Source: Luteolibacter sp. Y139 (lineage in GTDB: Bacteria; Verrucomicrobiota; Verrucomicrobiia; Verrucomicrobiales; Akkermansiaceae). From it: a stretch of DNA of 64,000 nt. The notes beneath the pieces are model-generated. The model was not told where the DNA came from. It searched no databases and saw nothing but the letters and a program-made list of their open reading frames with translations. Shown here piece by piece: positions 28,301-36,332 of the stretch; the stretch's first letter is position 1, and each line of letters starts with the position of its first letter. Location: positions 124,001 to 188,000 of the forward strand of contig NZ_JBBUKT010000009.1 of the NCBI RefSeq assembly GCF_038066715.1, in the 5' to 3' direction. The position numbers were made by a program, and so were the translations under genes.

Positions 28301-31300
28301 GCCCTCTGGCTAACAACGGAGGCCCCACTCAGACCCACTCGTTGCCCAGCGGCAGCCCGGCGATCAACGGCGGCACGAATGCCGACCTCCCGGCGGATAC
28401 GCTCGACCTCGACGGTGACTCGAACACGACCGAACCGATTCCTTTCGACCAGCGTGGCACCGGTTTCGTCCGCGCCATCGGCTCGGTCGATATGGGAGCC
28501 TTCGAGCTTCAGAAGTCGGTCTCCATCGCCGCCGATCTTGCCAGTGCCAATGAAGGCAACGGCGCGGGCACAACGGACTTCACCTTCACGGTCACCCGCA
28601 GCGGTGGCACCACCGGACCGGTGACGATCGACTACGCAGTGACCGGCAGCGGTGGAAATCCCGCCGACGCGGCAGACTTCGGCGGCACCCTGCCCTCGGG
28701 CCAAGTGACGATCGCCGATGGCAGCGATCACATCGCGGTGACCATTCCCGTCAGCAAGGATTCGGTCCGCGAGTCGAATGAAGGATTCCAGGTCACATTG
28801 AGCAATCCCACCGACGGCTACGTTGTTTCCGGCACTTCCGCGACGAGCACGATCACCAACGACGACTTCGAGGCGGATCTCGCCATCACCAAGACCGACG
28901 GTGTGACCACCGCGACTCCGGGTGGTTCGGTGACCTACACGATCACCGCTTCCAATGCGGGTCCCGACCCGGTGGTCGGAGCCGCGGTGGCGGATACCTT
29001 CCCGGCCTCGCTTACCGCGACTTGGACGGCAGTTGGTGCCGGTGGCGGCACGGCGACGGCCTCCGGTTCCGGAAACATCAATGACACGGTGAACCTGCCG
29101 GTTGGCGGCTCGGTGACCTACACCGTATCGGCCACGATCTCTCCGGCCGCCACGGGCACGCTGAGCAACACGGCAACGGTTTCCACATCCGCAGGGGTGA
29201 CCGATCCGACTCCGGGCAACAACAGCGCGACCGACACCGACACGCTCAACCCGCAGGCCGATCTTTCGATCACCAAGACCGACGGCGTGACCACGGCGAC
29301 TCCGGGTGGCAGCGTGACCTACACGATCACCGCTTCCAATGCCGGTCCGAGCAATGCAGTCGCCACGGTCGCGGACACCTTCCCAGCCTCGCTCACGGCA
29401 ACTTGGACCGCCGTCGGCGCGGGTGGCGGCACGGCCACGGCTTCCGGCTCTGGAAACATCAATGACACCGTGAACCTGCCTGCGGGTGGCTCGGTGACGT
29501 ACACCGTGTCGGCCACGATCTCCCCGTCGGCTACTGGCACGCTTTCCAACACCGCAACGGTCAGCTCCGTCGTGACCGACCCGACTCCGGGGAACAATAG
29601 CGCGACTGATACCGACACGCTTACCCCGTCGGCCAACCTCTCGATCACCAAGACCGACGGTGTGACCACCGCGACTCCGGGCGGCAGCGTGACCTACACG
29701 ATCACCGCCTCCAATGCCGGTCCGAGCAATGCAGTCGCCACGGTGGCAGATACCTTGCCGGCATCGCTCACTGCGACTTGGACCGCAGTCGGTGCGGGCG
29801 GCGGCACCGCCACGGCCTCCGGCTCTGGAAACATCAATGACACGGTGAACCTGCCGGCAGGCGGCTCGGTGACCTACACCGTGTCGGCCACGATCTCCGC
29901 GGCAGCCACTGGCACGCTCTCCAACACCGCGACGGTTAGCTCCGCAGTGACCGATCCGGTTCCGGGCAACAATAGCGCGACCGATAGCGACACGCTTACC
30001 CCGCAGGCCAACCTCTCGATCACCAAGACCGACGGCGTGACTACCGCGACGCCAGGCGGATCGGTGACCTACACGATCACTGCTTCCAATGCCGGCCCGA
30101 GCAACGCGGTCGCGACCGTGGCAGACACCTTGCCGGCGTCGCTCACCGCGACGTGGACCGCAGTGGGTGCAGGCGGCGGCACAGCCACGGCCTCCGGTTC
30201 CGGAAACATCAACGACACGGTGAACCTGCCGGTCGGCGGCTCGGTGACTTACACCGTATCGGCCACGATCTCTGCTGCGGCGACGGGAACGCTTTCCAAC
30301 ACCGCGACGGTTACCTCCGCGGTGACCGATCCGACTCCGGGGAACAATAGCGCGACGGACACCGACACCCTCACGCCGCAGGCAAACCTCTCGATCACCA
30401 AGACCGACGGCGTGACCACCGCAACGCCAGGCGGATCGGTAACCTACACCATCACTGCCTCGAACGCCGGTCCGAGCAACGTGACCGGTGCCACCGTGGC
30501 GGATACCCTGCCGGCATCTCTCACCGCGACTTGGACCGCGGTGGGTGCAGGTGGCGGCACGGCCACGGCCTCCGGTTCCGGAAACATCAATGACACGGTG
30601 AACCTGCCGGCAGGCGGATCGGTGACCTACACCGTGACGGCCACGATTTCCCCAGCAGCCACCGGCACGCTGAGCAATACCGCGACGGTTAGCTCCGCAG
30701 TGAACGATCCAACTCCAGCGAACAACAGCGCGACCGACACCGACACGCTCACGCCGCGCGCCGATCTCACGATCACCAAGACCGACGGCGTGACCACCGC
30801 CGTTCCGGGTGGCAGCGTGACCTACACGATCACCGCTTCGAACGCCGGCCCGAGCAATGTGACCGGTGCCACCGTGGCGGATACTCTTCCGGCCTCGCTC
30901 ACCGGCACGTGGACGGCAGTCGGTGCCGGTGGCGGAACCGCCACGGCCTCCGGTTCTGGAAACATCAACGACACCGTGAACCTGCCCGCGGGCGGATCGG
31001 TGACCTACACGGTCACGGCCACGATCTCTCCGTCGGCCACGGGAACGCTGAGTAACACGGCAACGGTGAGCTCTGCGGTGACCGATCCAACTCCGGGGAA
31101 CAACAGCGCGACGGACACCGACACGCTTACACCTCAGGCCAACCTCTCGATCACCAAGACCGACGGCGTGACCACGGCCATCCCCGGCGGCAGCGTGACC
31201 TACACGATCACCGCTTCGAACGCCGGCCCGAGCAATGTCACCGGTGCGACCGTGGCAGACACCTTGCCCGCATCGCTGACCGCCACATGGACGGCAGTCG

Positions 31301-34300
31301 GTGCAGGCGGTGGCACGGCCACGGCCTCTGGTTCCGGAAACATCAACGATACGGTGAACCTACCCGCAGGGGCTTCGGTGACCTACACCGTGTCGGCCAC
31401 GATCTCCGCATCGGCCACCGGCACGCTGTCCAATACCGCGACGGTTTCCGCACCCGAAGGCGTCACCGATCCATCTCCGGCGAACAACAGCGCGACCGAC
31501 AGCGACACGCTCACGCCGCGGGCGAACCTCGCCATCACCAAGACCGATAAAGTGACCACCGCGACTCCGGGCGGATCGGTAACCTACACGATTGTTGCGA
31601 CCAATGCCGGCCCCAGCAATGCGACCGGTGCGACCGTGGCGGACACCTTGCCCGCGTCGCTCACCGCAACTTGGACTGCATTCGGCGCAGGTGGCGGAAC
31701 CGCCACGGCTTCCGGTTCCGGAAACATCAACGACACGGTGAACCTTCCGGTGGGTGGCTCTGTGACCTACACGGTGACAGCCGCGATCTCTCCTGCGGCC
31801 TCGGGCACGCTGAGCAATACGGCAACGGTTAGTGCGCCTGCCGGTGTGACCGACCCGACCCCGGCGGACAACAGTGCGACCGACAGCGACACCCTCGACG
31901 CGCAGGCTGACCTCTCGATCACCAAGACCGACGGCGTGACCACCGCGACTCCGGGCGGCAGCGTGACCTACACGATCACCGCCTCGAATGCCGGTCCGAG
32001 CAATGCGAGCGCGGTGAGCGTGAGCGACGTCCTGCCAGCCTCCATTTCCGGAGCCACCTGGACAGGTGCAGGCGCGGGTGGTGGAACGGGCCCTGCCAAC
32101 GGCTCGGGCAATATCAGCGTCTCCAACATCAGCCTGCCAGCGGGTGGTTCCTTCACCTTCACCGTGACCGCGCCGATTTCGGCCGCTGCCACTGGAACCC
32201 TGGTCAACACCGCGACCGTCAGCTCCGCTGCCACGGATCCAAATCCGGCGAACAACAGCGCGACGGATACCGACACGCTCGCGCCGCAGGCGAACCTGGC
32301 GATCACCAAGACCGACGGCGTCACCTCCGCCATTCCGGGAACTCAGGTGACCTACACGATCACCGCCTCCAACTCCGGTCCGAGCAATTCGCCAGGTTCG
32401 ACCGTGGCCGACACGCTGCCCGCCACCATCACCGGCGTCACTTGGACGGCAGTGGGTGCAGGCGGTGGCACCGCGACGGCCTCCGGTTCCGGAAACATCA
32501 ATGACACCGTGAACCTGCCCGCAGGTGGTTCGGTGACTTACACGGTGACCGGCACGATCTCGTCCACCGCCACCGGAACCTTGGCCAATACCGCCACCGT
32601 GGCCACGCCTGCCGGAGTGACCGACCCGACCCCGGGCAACAACAGCGCGACCGATACCGACACGCTCACGCCGCAAGCCAATCTCGCGCTGACGATGACC
32701 GATGCGCCGGATCCGGTGAATGCGCTTGGCAATCTGACCTATACCATCGGTCTCACGAACATCGGCCCGAGTGCCTCAGCCTCGCCGCAGGTCGTCCTGC
32801 CGCTGCCAGCGGGCACCACCTTCGCGTCGGCCTCCGCGCCAGCCGGTTGGTCGACCAGCTCACCGGCAGTCGGGGCGACTGGCACCGTCACCTTCACCGC
32901 CTCGTCCATCGCGAGCGCGGGAACCGCCTCCTTCACGGTGGTGGCCAAGGTGGACATCAACATCGTCAACGACTCGATCCTGACCGCCACCTCCACGGCT
33001 TCCTCTGCCACGGCCGATCCGACGCCTGGCAACAACACCGCGACCACCACCACGCAGGCCAAGAGCGGCGCGGATGTGGAGCTGACGCTGACCGATAGCC
33101 CGGATCCGGTGAATGCCGGCACCAACCTGACCTACACGATCGGTGCCACGAACCACGGCCCGCTGGCTGCGGACAATGTTTCGATCAACCAGGCCCTGCC
33201 CGCGGGAACGACCTTCGTCTCGCTGAACGTGCCAGCCGCTTGGAGCGCGACCACACCTGCAGTGGGATCGGCCGGGACAGTCTCGATCACCCGGGCATCG
33301 TTCGCCAATGCCGCCACCGGCACTTTCACGCTGGTGGTCAAGGTCGCTTCCAATGTCGCGAACGCCACCGTCCTCAGCAGCACCGCCGCGGTGAGCTCGA
33401 CCACGGTCGATATCGTGCCAGGCAACAACAGCGTCACGGCCACCACCACGGTTTCGACACAGGCGAACCTGGCGGTTGCGATCGTCGCCTCTCCGACCAC
33501 CGCGCCGAAGGGATCCAACGTGACCTTCTCGGTGGGCCTTTCCAACCAGGGTCCGAGCGACGCCGCATCGACCGTGGTATCACTGCCGGTGCCGGCCAAT
33601 ATGACCTTCGCTTCCGCTTCCGCTCCGGCGGGCTGGACGACCACCGCACCGGCTGTCGGGGCCACGGGCACGGTGACCTTCTCCGCGACCTCCCTCGCGA
33701 CGGGTGGAACTGCTGACTTCACGGTCGTTGCCAAGGTGAACACCAATGCCCCGACGGGCACGGTGCTCTCCGCCACGGTGACCACCAGCTCGGCGGCCAG
33801 CGATCCGCAGACGGCGAACAACTCGGCCACCGCCACCGCAGCCGTGGGAACGGTCCTGCCGACCGTGGTCCAGCCGATCACCACCGGCATCGCGCTCAAT
33901 TCGCAGTCCGGATTGTTCGAGGTGAACGTCAACGTGACCAACACCACGCCGAATGCGATCAATGGCTTCCGTCTGCACGTCGACTACGCCTCCTACAAGG
34001 CGGCCTACCCGAGCCTGCGCCTCTTCAATGCGAGCAGCCCGGCCAATGCCCAGGATGTCTACGTGGACTACCCGTTCCCGGTCGCGATCGATGGCGCGGT
34101 CACGATGAAGCTGTCGTTCTACACCAGCACGCGCACCTTCCCGTCGCCATTCGCACCGCAGCTCTCGGTGGAAATCCTGCCGAGCTCGCAACTGCCCGGC
34201 ACCGATGGCGCCGGCGTGCAGCCGCGGGTGGTCGGGTTTACCAATGGCAGCCTGCTGCTGGAGTTCCCGTCGGTCACCGGCAAGTGGTATCGCGTCAAAT

Positions 34301-34458
34301 ACAGCTCGGATCTGGTCCACTGGCAGGATTGCCCGGTTCCGCTGCAGGCGGGCTCCACCCGGATGCAGTGGATCGATTCCGGCCCGCCCTTCACCGATGT
34401 GCCGCCGTCCCAGGTGCCCAACCGCTATTACCGCGTCAACGAGATTGCCGCCCCCTGA
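22309..34458 (+). CDS. Giant exported repeat protein (4049 aa) with beta-helix, metzincin-like, Calx-beta and DUF11 domains
   Basis: A 4049-residue protein, about 400 kDa, with a signal peptide (about 1-25). Domains by eye: DUF11/cadherin-like N-terminus (26-190); right-handed beta-helix (about 195-960); Pro-rich linker; metzincin-like domain with HEMGHTIGLCD from His1135 and a Met-turn at Met1156; Ig-like repeats (about 1264-1566); Calx-beta (1567-1690); second beta-helix opening VVNTNDSGAGSLRQAI and ending with SVDMGAFEL (about 1693-2066); Calx-beta (2069-2188); 13 DUF11 repeats (2189 to about 3850); a C-terminal module with YRVKYSSDLVHWQ. No sorting motif is recognisable. Likely a cell-surface or secreted adhesin; the embedded protease and placement next to collar genes are unusual. 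Confidence 0.85.
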   Translation: MFRSLPIAVAAFSLLGGSMQRLAAQTPDVKATLTDTTPAATKKNPGDAINYRVTVTNAATATGNANNPIVSLPTPAGTTIVAGSVNMSPLVFDESYNTLPNTQLVIDSSHGVAWNDVDDKGSLTVVNATRLDGTGTTNANPGTLVVAGNGSFTYTPGVGATGSERFQYYLRDSDNVLSVSPGIVTFSLTGPRIWFVQAGAAAGGNGQSQSPFNTPAAASTAATGTDMIYVLGSASPLNGQSTLEDGQELRGQGVELSVATGHPSFPASPPLVIFPATTAPVLTNTGGDIVSLAAGSATKTISGVNLGTRTGSAITGSGFGTLAVGSLVSTSGSGQVLGLTNGALGGTFASLSTTSAGTAIGLTTITGSLNATTVSMTGVTGDLFNINGGTVTLGLPANYAFSGTTGTGRSLNISNRGAGGNLTFNNKIINTGAGILLDNNDAATITFRSLNLTTATNTAFSAINGGTVVVTNALTDGIDNDGDGTTDEADEANIITTTTGTALNVTGTNIGAGGMTFRSISAGTAASGPANGIVLNTTGNSGGLTVTGDGGGSNNGSGGTIQRTSGAGLSFTSASNVSLGYMNIQDSADDGISGTSVTGFTMNRCNVTNNGNAVNEDGVDFGGSGTVTPNGLFGSANVTNSSFTGNYYNQFTVRNSSGTVGLAVTGCTFNGRAAENNNNDGLFLEVLSSATITANAQSSSFSANKGDHFQASASNSGNLNVTFKSNTLTGGHSSALGQGITINAATGLAFGGYTGTVNYDIDGNTINGSILSAITVNLGTSNPPALFNGFIRNNVIGTTGQTNSGSTQGYGIAWDAHGKGTHTSSVTGNTVREAFDRGMGVLINDGSPVVNLTITGNNLRPTANDPNGSREAIEFNIASTSTNVFGEVDAPTTRVNLSGNTLVGGASKNGDIRMRQRFRSRVEMPSFNNGGDPFNTANVISFLQTNNAPATATATASNDASVTTDGYFGGPVSTPGSVPLPLLFAPAETASVMPVEPQSTDTVALAEPVVQTTTEDVPAPAPRQEIEPITQAELDRMVALARERWEAAGLSGEQTAALDGLTFEVTDLPGWHLGEAGGKKVRIDRDAGGNGWFVDSTPAEDSEFTSEGGRLMAKAGSEVRSDVTGRVDLLTTVLHEMGHTIGLCDAYVGEQRNGVMYGFLTKGERRLPKKGEAAGAVPHDHETPHYLDAPLGLPVGYQNLPPGKGFRIYYQVTVNNPLTVAPISSQGTVTGGNFAPVTTDDVVNDTDAPAGPADPTVTLIERPDTTVASINRTSANPNNTTSMSWQVVFAAPVNGLTASNFSLATTGTVSGATIGAPVPASAEQPPGGYYTTWNVTVTGVAGDGSLGLNLANDTGLLHDITNKPFTGQVYTIDKTPPTVAFSSAAANPTNVSPIPVTVTFSENVTGFIAGDITPGNATVANFAGSGNIYTFDLVPAGQGAVTADIAASVAQDSATNNNTAAAQFIRNYDSVVPTVAMTSATGNPAPNAAIPVSVNFSESVTGFVAADITPGNATVANFGGTGANYTFNLVPSAPGVTATADIAAGVAQDAASNSNTAATQFSRTILDAVSIAATTATAVEGGATGLYTFTRGASSGDVTVNFQLDASSTAVAGTDFTLSSTQALTFNNASGAGTLVIPDGSLTATVTLTALTESLNAAEVAETARLNVASGTGYIPASSPGNNATVTIAANGFVVVNTNDSGAGSLRQAIANANAIAGADTITFEGSTFSDATQPDFIDLASMLPSLSQQLRIVGPGSAKLVIRRPAAAGPYSLMQLFPGANASISGLTFSGGDGGIANLGTLRLEDCVISGNSSSTYGGILNNGTLVVLNSTIANNASPSGVGGGIYSIAGSSLTVVNSTLSGNTSLNGGGAIAIVSGATVVISNSTISGNTAGGSGAGILSSGTLTVINSTITGNASTGDGGGIASSGSSSFTLKNSIVAGNTATGTGADIQTFSAGHLLVSNGANFIGSATGANGISGTDKTFASTSTTLGNLLSPLANNGGPTQTHSLPSGSPAINGGTNADLPADTLDLDGDSNTTEPIPFDQRGTGFVRAIGSVDMGAFELQKSVSIAADLASANEGNGAGTTDFTFTVTRSGGTTGPVTIDYAVTGSGGNPADAADFGGTLPSGQVTIADGSDHIAVTIPVSKDSVRESNEGFQVTLSNPTDGYVVSGTSATSTITNDDFEADLAITKTDGVTTATPGGSVTYTITASNAGPDPVVGAAVADTFPASLTATWTAVGAGGGTATASGSGNINDTVNLPVGGSVTYTVSATISPAATGTLSNTATVSTSAGVTDPTPGNNSATDTDTLNPQADLSITKTDGVTTATPGGSVTYTITASNAGPSNAVATVADTFPASLTATWTAVGAGGGTATASGSGNINDTVNLPAGGSVTYTVSATISPSATGTLSNTATVSSVVTDPTPGNNSATDTDTLTPSANLSITKTDGVTTATPGGSVTYTITASNAGPSNAVATVADTLPASLTATWTAVGAGGGTATASGSGNINDTVNLPAGGSVTYTVSATISAAATGTLSNTATVSSAVTDPVPGNNSATDSDTLTPQANLSITKTDGVTTATPGGSVTYTITASNAGPSNAVATVADTLPASLTATWTAVGAGGGTATASGSGNINDTVNLPVGGSVTYTVSATISAAATGTLSNTATVTSAVTDPTPGNNSATDTDTLTPQANLSITKTDGVTTATPGGSVTYTITASNAGPSNVTGATVADTLPASLTATWTAVGAGGGTATASGSGNINDTVNLPAGGSVTYTVTATISPAATGTLSNTATVSSAVNDPTPANNSATDTDTLTPRADLTITKTDGVTTAVPGGSVTYTITASNAGPSNVTGATVADTLPASLTGTWTAVGAGGGTATASGSGNINDTVNLPAGGSVTYTVTATISPSATGTLSNTATVSSAVTDPTPGNNSATDTDTLTPQANLSITKTDGVTTAIPGGSVTYTITASNAGPSNVTGATVADTLPASLTATWTAVGAGGGTATASGSGNINDTVNLPAGASVTYTVSATISASATGTLSNTATVSAPEGVTDPSPANNSATDSDTLTPRANLAITKTDKVTTATPGGSVTYTIVATNAGPSNATGATVADTLPASLTATWTAFGAGGGTATASGSGNINDTVNLPVGGSVTYTVTAAISPAASGTLSNTATVSAPAGVTDPTPADNSATDSDTLDAQADLSITKTDGVTTATPGGSVTYTITASNAGPSNASAVSVSDVLPASISGATWTGAGAGGGTGPANGSGNISVSNISLPAGGSFTFTVTAPISAAATGTLVNTATVSSAATDPNPANNSATDTDTLAPQANLAITKTDGVTSAIPGTQVTYTITASNSGPSNSPGSTVADTLPATITGVTWTAVGAGGGTATASGSGNINDTVNLPAGGSVTYTVTGTISSTATGTLANTATVATPAGVTDPTPGNNSATDTDTLTPQANLALTMTDAPDPVNALGNLTYTIGLTNIGPSASASPQVVLPLPAGTTFASASAPAGWSTSSPAVGATGTVTFTASSIASAGTASFTVVAKVDINIVNDSILTATSTASSATADPTPGNNTATTTTQAKSGADVELTLTDSPDPVNAGTNLTYTIGATNHGPLAADNVSINQALPAGTTFVSLNVPAAWSATTPAVGSAGTVSITRASFANAATGTFTLVVKVASNVANATVLSSTAAVSSTTVDIVPGNNSVTATTTVSTQANLAVAIVASPTTAPKGSNVTFSVGLSNQGPSDAASTVVSLPVPANMTFASASAPAGWTTTAPAVGATGTVTFSATSLATGGTADFTVVAKVNTNAPTGTVLSATVTTSSAASDPQTANNSATATAAVGTVLPTVVQPITTGIALNSQSGLFEVNVNVTNTTPNAINGFRLHVDYASYKAAYPSLRLFNASSPANAQDVYVDYPFPVAIDGAVTMKLSFYTSTRTFPSPFAPQLSVEILPSSQLPGTDGAGVQPRVVGFTNGSLLLEFPSVTGKWYRVKYSSDLVHWQDCPVPLQAGSTRMQWIDSGPPFTDVPPSQVPNRYYRVNEIAAP
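25438..25866 (+). other. Metzincin-like zinc protease domain in the giant protein
   Basis: Inside the giant gene, VDLLTTVLHEMGHTIGLCDA gives the pattern HExxHxxGxxD (His1135, Glu1136, His1139, Asp1145). About 11 residues later comes NGVMYG, which fits the Met-turn. An Asp as third ligand occurs in some metzincins. The region before it (WHLGEAGGKKVRIDRDAGGNGWFVD) reads like the start of matrixin-like domains seen in bacterial surface proteins. Both zinc-binding His and the general-base Glu are present, so the domain could be active. Confidence 0.65.
28873..32676 (+). repeat. Ten near-identical tandem DUF11 repeat units (375-387 bp)
   Basis: Unit starts are at about 28873, 29257, 29632, 30007, 30382, 30760, 31138, 31522, 31906 and 32290. 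Each encodes 125-129 residues beginning A(D/N)L-x-ITKTDGVTTA, with TYTITASNAGPS, AVGAGGGTATASGSGNIND and TLSNTATVS landmarks. Units 2-5 are 375 bp or 378 bp apart and very alike in DNA as well as protein, pointing to recent duplication or homogenisation. Unit 9 diverges in its middle. Three further, more divergent units follow at about 32677, 33070 and 33463. Confidence 0.92.
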
Positions 34459-34489
34459 ACCCCGCCACCGACTGAAAATCGCGATCCTC

Positions 34490-35569
34490 ATGAACGCACG
34501 CGTCTCATTGCTCTCGACGGCCCTTCTCGGTGCCGCGGCCACGTCATTGCTGGCGGGCGAACCTTCCGCGGTGGAGGGAATCACGACCGCCCCATCGGCG
34601 CCCCAGCGCTGGAGAGTCGGCCTCGGCTACGCGCCGCTGCTGGGTCTCAAGGCGGAGTTCTCCGGCCTCGGCCGCTTCGGCAGTAGCTTCGCTCCGCAGC
34701 CGCTAGGCGGCGGGCAGGACTACAACTACGACGATGGCTATGTCCACAGGGACTCGTCCGGCAACGCCGGCGGGCAAACGTGGAACTGGGGCTACGACAA
34801 TGCCTCCCAGATCGATACTTCGGGCGACGGCTCGGTCTCGTACACGCTGAGCCGGAGCACCGGCAACGCGAGCGCCGAGGAACGCGACGACGCCATGACC
34901 GGAGTCGAGGCATTCGGCTACTACGACATGGGAGACGTGAAGATCCCGGGGCTCTCGCTTCCCGGGGCCAAGTGGGGATTCCGTGTCGGCGTCCACTACG
35001 CCCACATCGATATCTCGAATGGCGACAATCTCCGGTCCGGCACCTCCGTGCTCACCGACCGGTTCAGCCTGGGCGGCACCATTCCTCCGCTTGCCCCCTA
35101 TGAGGGATCCTTCGATGGCCCGGGTCCGCTGATCTCCGACTCTCCGGATCGCAGCATCGCGCCGGGCGGGTTCGCGCTGGTGTCCGGGTCACGCGAACTG
35201 GATGTCCATCTCACCACGCTCAGCCTCGGCAGCTTCGTGGAAATCCCGCTCGCTCAGAAAGCCAGCCTCACGCTTGAAGGTGGCTTCAATGCCGCGCTCG
35301 CTTCGGGATCGTATGACTACCTGTCGAATACCACGATTGCCAACGTCGGCACCCTCCGCAGTGCGGGCAGCGATTCCGATACTTCGATCCTGCCGGGCGT
35401 CTACCTCGGCTTGAGCGGTATCTATCAGGTCACCGACAGCTGGGCGATCCAGGCGGCCGGCCGCTACCAGTACATGGACAACTTCGATCTGGGGGCGAAC
35501 GGCTCGTCGGCGAACCTCTCGTTCGACTCCGCGTTCATCCTTTCGCTCGGGATGCTCCATTCATTCTGA
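34490..35569 (+). CDS. Putative outer-membrane beta-barrel protein
   Basis: A 359-residue exported protein (signal peptide about 1-22, ending SLLAG). The mature sequence alternates short amphipathic beta strands with Gly/Ser/Asp-rich loops and ends in LSFDSAFILSLGMLHSF, a terminal Phe as recognised by the BAM complex. Strand-like pieces such as WGFRVGVHYAHIDI and WAIQAAGRYQYMDNF support a barrel. The start is the ATG 31 nt after the giant gene. It could anchor or help export the giant protein, but no POTRA or TpsB-type signature is visible. Its 3' end overlaps the TetR gene by 9 nt. Confidence 0.65.
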   Translation: MNARVSLLSTALLGAAATSLLAGEPSAVEGITTAPSAPQRWRVGLGYAPLLGLKAEFSGLGRFGSSFAPQPLGGGQDYNYDDGYVHRDSSGNAGGQTWNWGYDNASQIDTSGDGSVSYTLSRSTGNASAEERDDAMTGVEAFGYYDMGDVKIPGLSLPGAKWGFRVGVHYAHIDISNGDNLRSGTSVLTDRFSLGGTIPPLAPYEGSFDGPGPLISDSPDRSIAPGGFALVSGSRELDVHLTTLSLGSFVEIPLAQKASLTLEGGFNAALASGSYDYLSNTTIANVGTLRSAGSDSDTSILPGVYLGLSGIYQVTDSWAIQAAGRYQYMDNFDLGANGSSANLSFDSAFILSLGMLHSF

Positions 35570-36178
35570 CCGGGCGACGCTCGCGCAGACTGGCGTCGCG
35601 GGTGCTTTCCCATCCAGGAATAGCCCGCCGGCTACCAGGGGTTGCACCGCGTCGGCGAGTTCCTCGGCGGTGATCGGGCGGGTACGGCTCCATTCCATGA
35701 CGGTGCCGCAGATCGCCCAGGTGGCCGCGGTGGCGCGGAGCTCCGCGTCGGTGCGGGAGGTGACCCTGGTGCTGTGCTCCAAGCCCGTCAGCAGGAAGGC
35801 CCTCACGACTCCGCGGACAGCGGTTTCGACCATCGGCTCGAAGAGACCCCGATGAGCCGAGCAGCCGCCGCCCACGTTTCCGAAGAAGTCGCTGACCGCG
35901 AGGATCAGCTGTCGCAAGGCGGCGGGACAGCCACCGGACGAACCTGCCATCCGGGCTTCGAGCAGGGTACGGAACTTCTCTTCGATCAGCGCCTCGAGCA
36001 GCGCGAACTTGTCCTTGTAGTGGAGGTAGATCGTGCCGCGGTTGAGCGTCGATCGCTCGGCGATGTCCTGCATCGAGATCGCCTCGAATCCCTTCTCCGC
36101 AAGCAGCTCCTGCAAGGCCTGGAATAGCAGGGCACGGGTCCGCTTCACGCGTGGATCCAGTTCCCGGCCTTCTTGCAT
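35561..36178 (-). CDS. TetR-family transcriptional repressor
   Basis: A regulator of about 205 residues with an N-terminal TetR helix-turn-helix (LFQALQELLAEKGFEAISMQDIAERSTLNRGTIYLHYKDKFALLEALI, quoted only for its layout: helix 2 IAERSTLN, recognition helix RGTIYLHYKDKFALL). The C-terminal ligand domain is family-variable. A start at MQEGRELDPR fits the family better than an ATG 13 codons upstream. It is divergent from azoR, and a strong inverted repeat lies between the two, so it most likely represses azoR and itself until an electrophile or quinone-like ligand binds. Confidence 0.88.
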   Translation of the reverse strand: MQEGRELDPRVKRTRALLFQALQELLAEKGFEAISMQDIAERSTLNRGTIYLHYKDKFALLEALIEEKFRTLLEARMAGSSGGCPAALRQLILAVSDFFGNVGGGCSAHRGLFEPMVETAVRGVVRAFLLTGLEHSTRVTSRTDAELRATAATWAICGTVMEWSRTRPITAEELADAVQPLVAGGLFLDGKAPATPVCASVARSE

Positions 36179-36230
36179 CGACGGGCAGGGTACTCGCGGA
36201 CCCCTGAAAGGCAACAAGGGTCGCTAAATA

Positions 36231-36288
36231 GACATTTGTTCATTTTCCAGGTTGCGCGTGGCTAAAGTCGGTTTAATGAACAAATGTC
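36231..36288. promoter_or_regulatory. TetR operator: two inverted 14-bp sites
   Basis: GACATTTGTTCATT (36231-36244) is repeated as its exact reverse complement AATGAACAAATGTC (36275-36288), centres 44 bp apart or about four helical turns. A possible azoR promoter, TTGCGC (36252-36257) with TAATGA (36274-36279) after 16 nt, lies between and overlaps the second copy. A third partial copy (AAGAACAAAGGTTC) follows. Position between the divergent TetR and azoR genes makes this the likely operator pair. Confidence 0.7.
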
Positions 36289-36332
36289 GTTTAAAGAACA
36301 AAGGTTCAAATACCACTCACCACTTGCTCATC

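Noticed and set aside
31360-32676. Minus-strand 438-codon frame across the DUF11 repeats
   Set aside because: It consists of repeated Arg/His-rich peptides generated by the repeated plus-strand code; no independent evidence of coding.
28873-32676. CRISPR array or IS repeat
   Set aside because: The repeats are 375-387 bp coding units in one continuous frame, not short repeats with spacers, and have no terminal inverted repeats.
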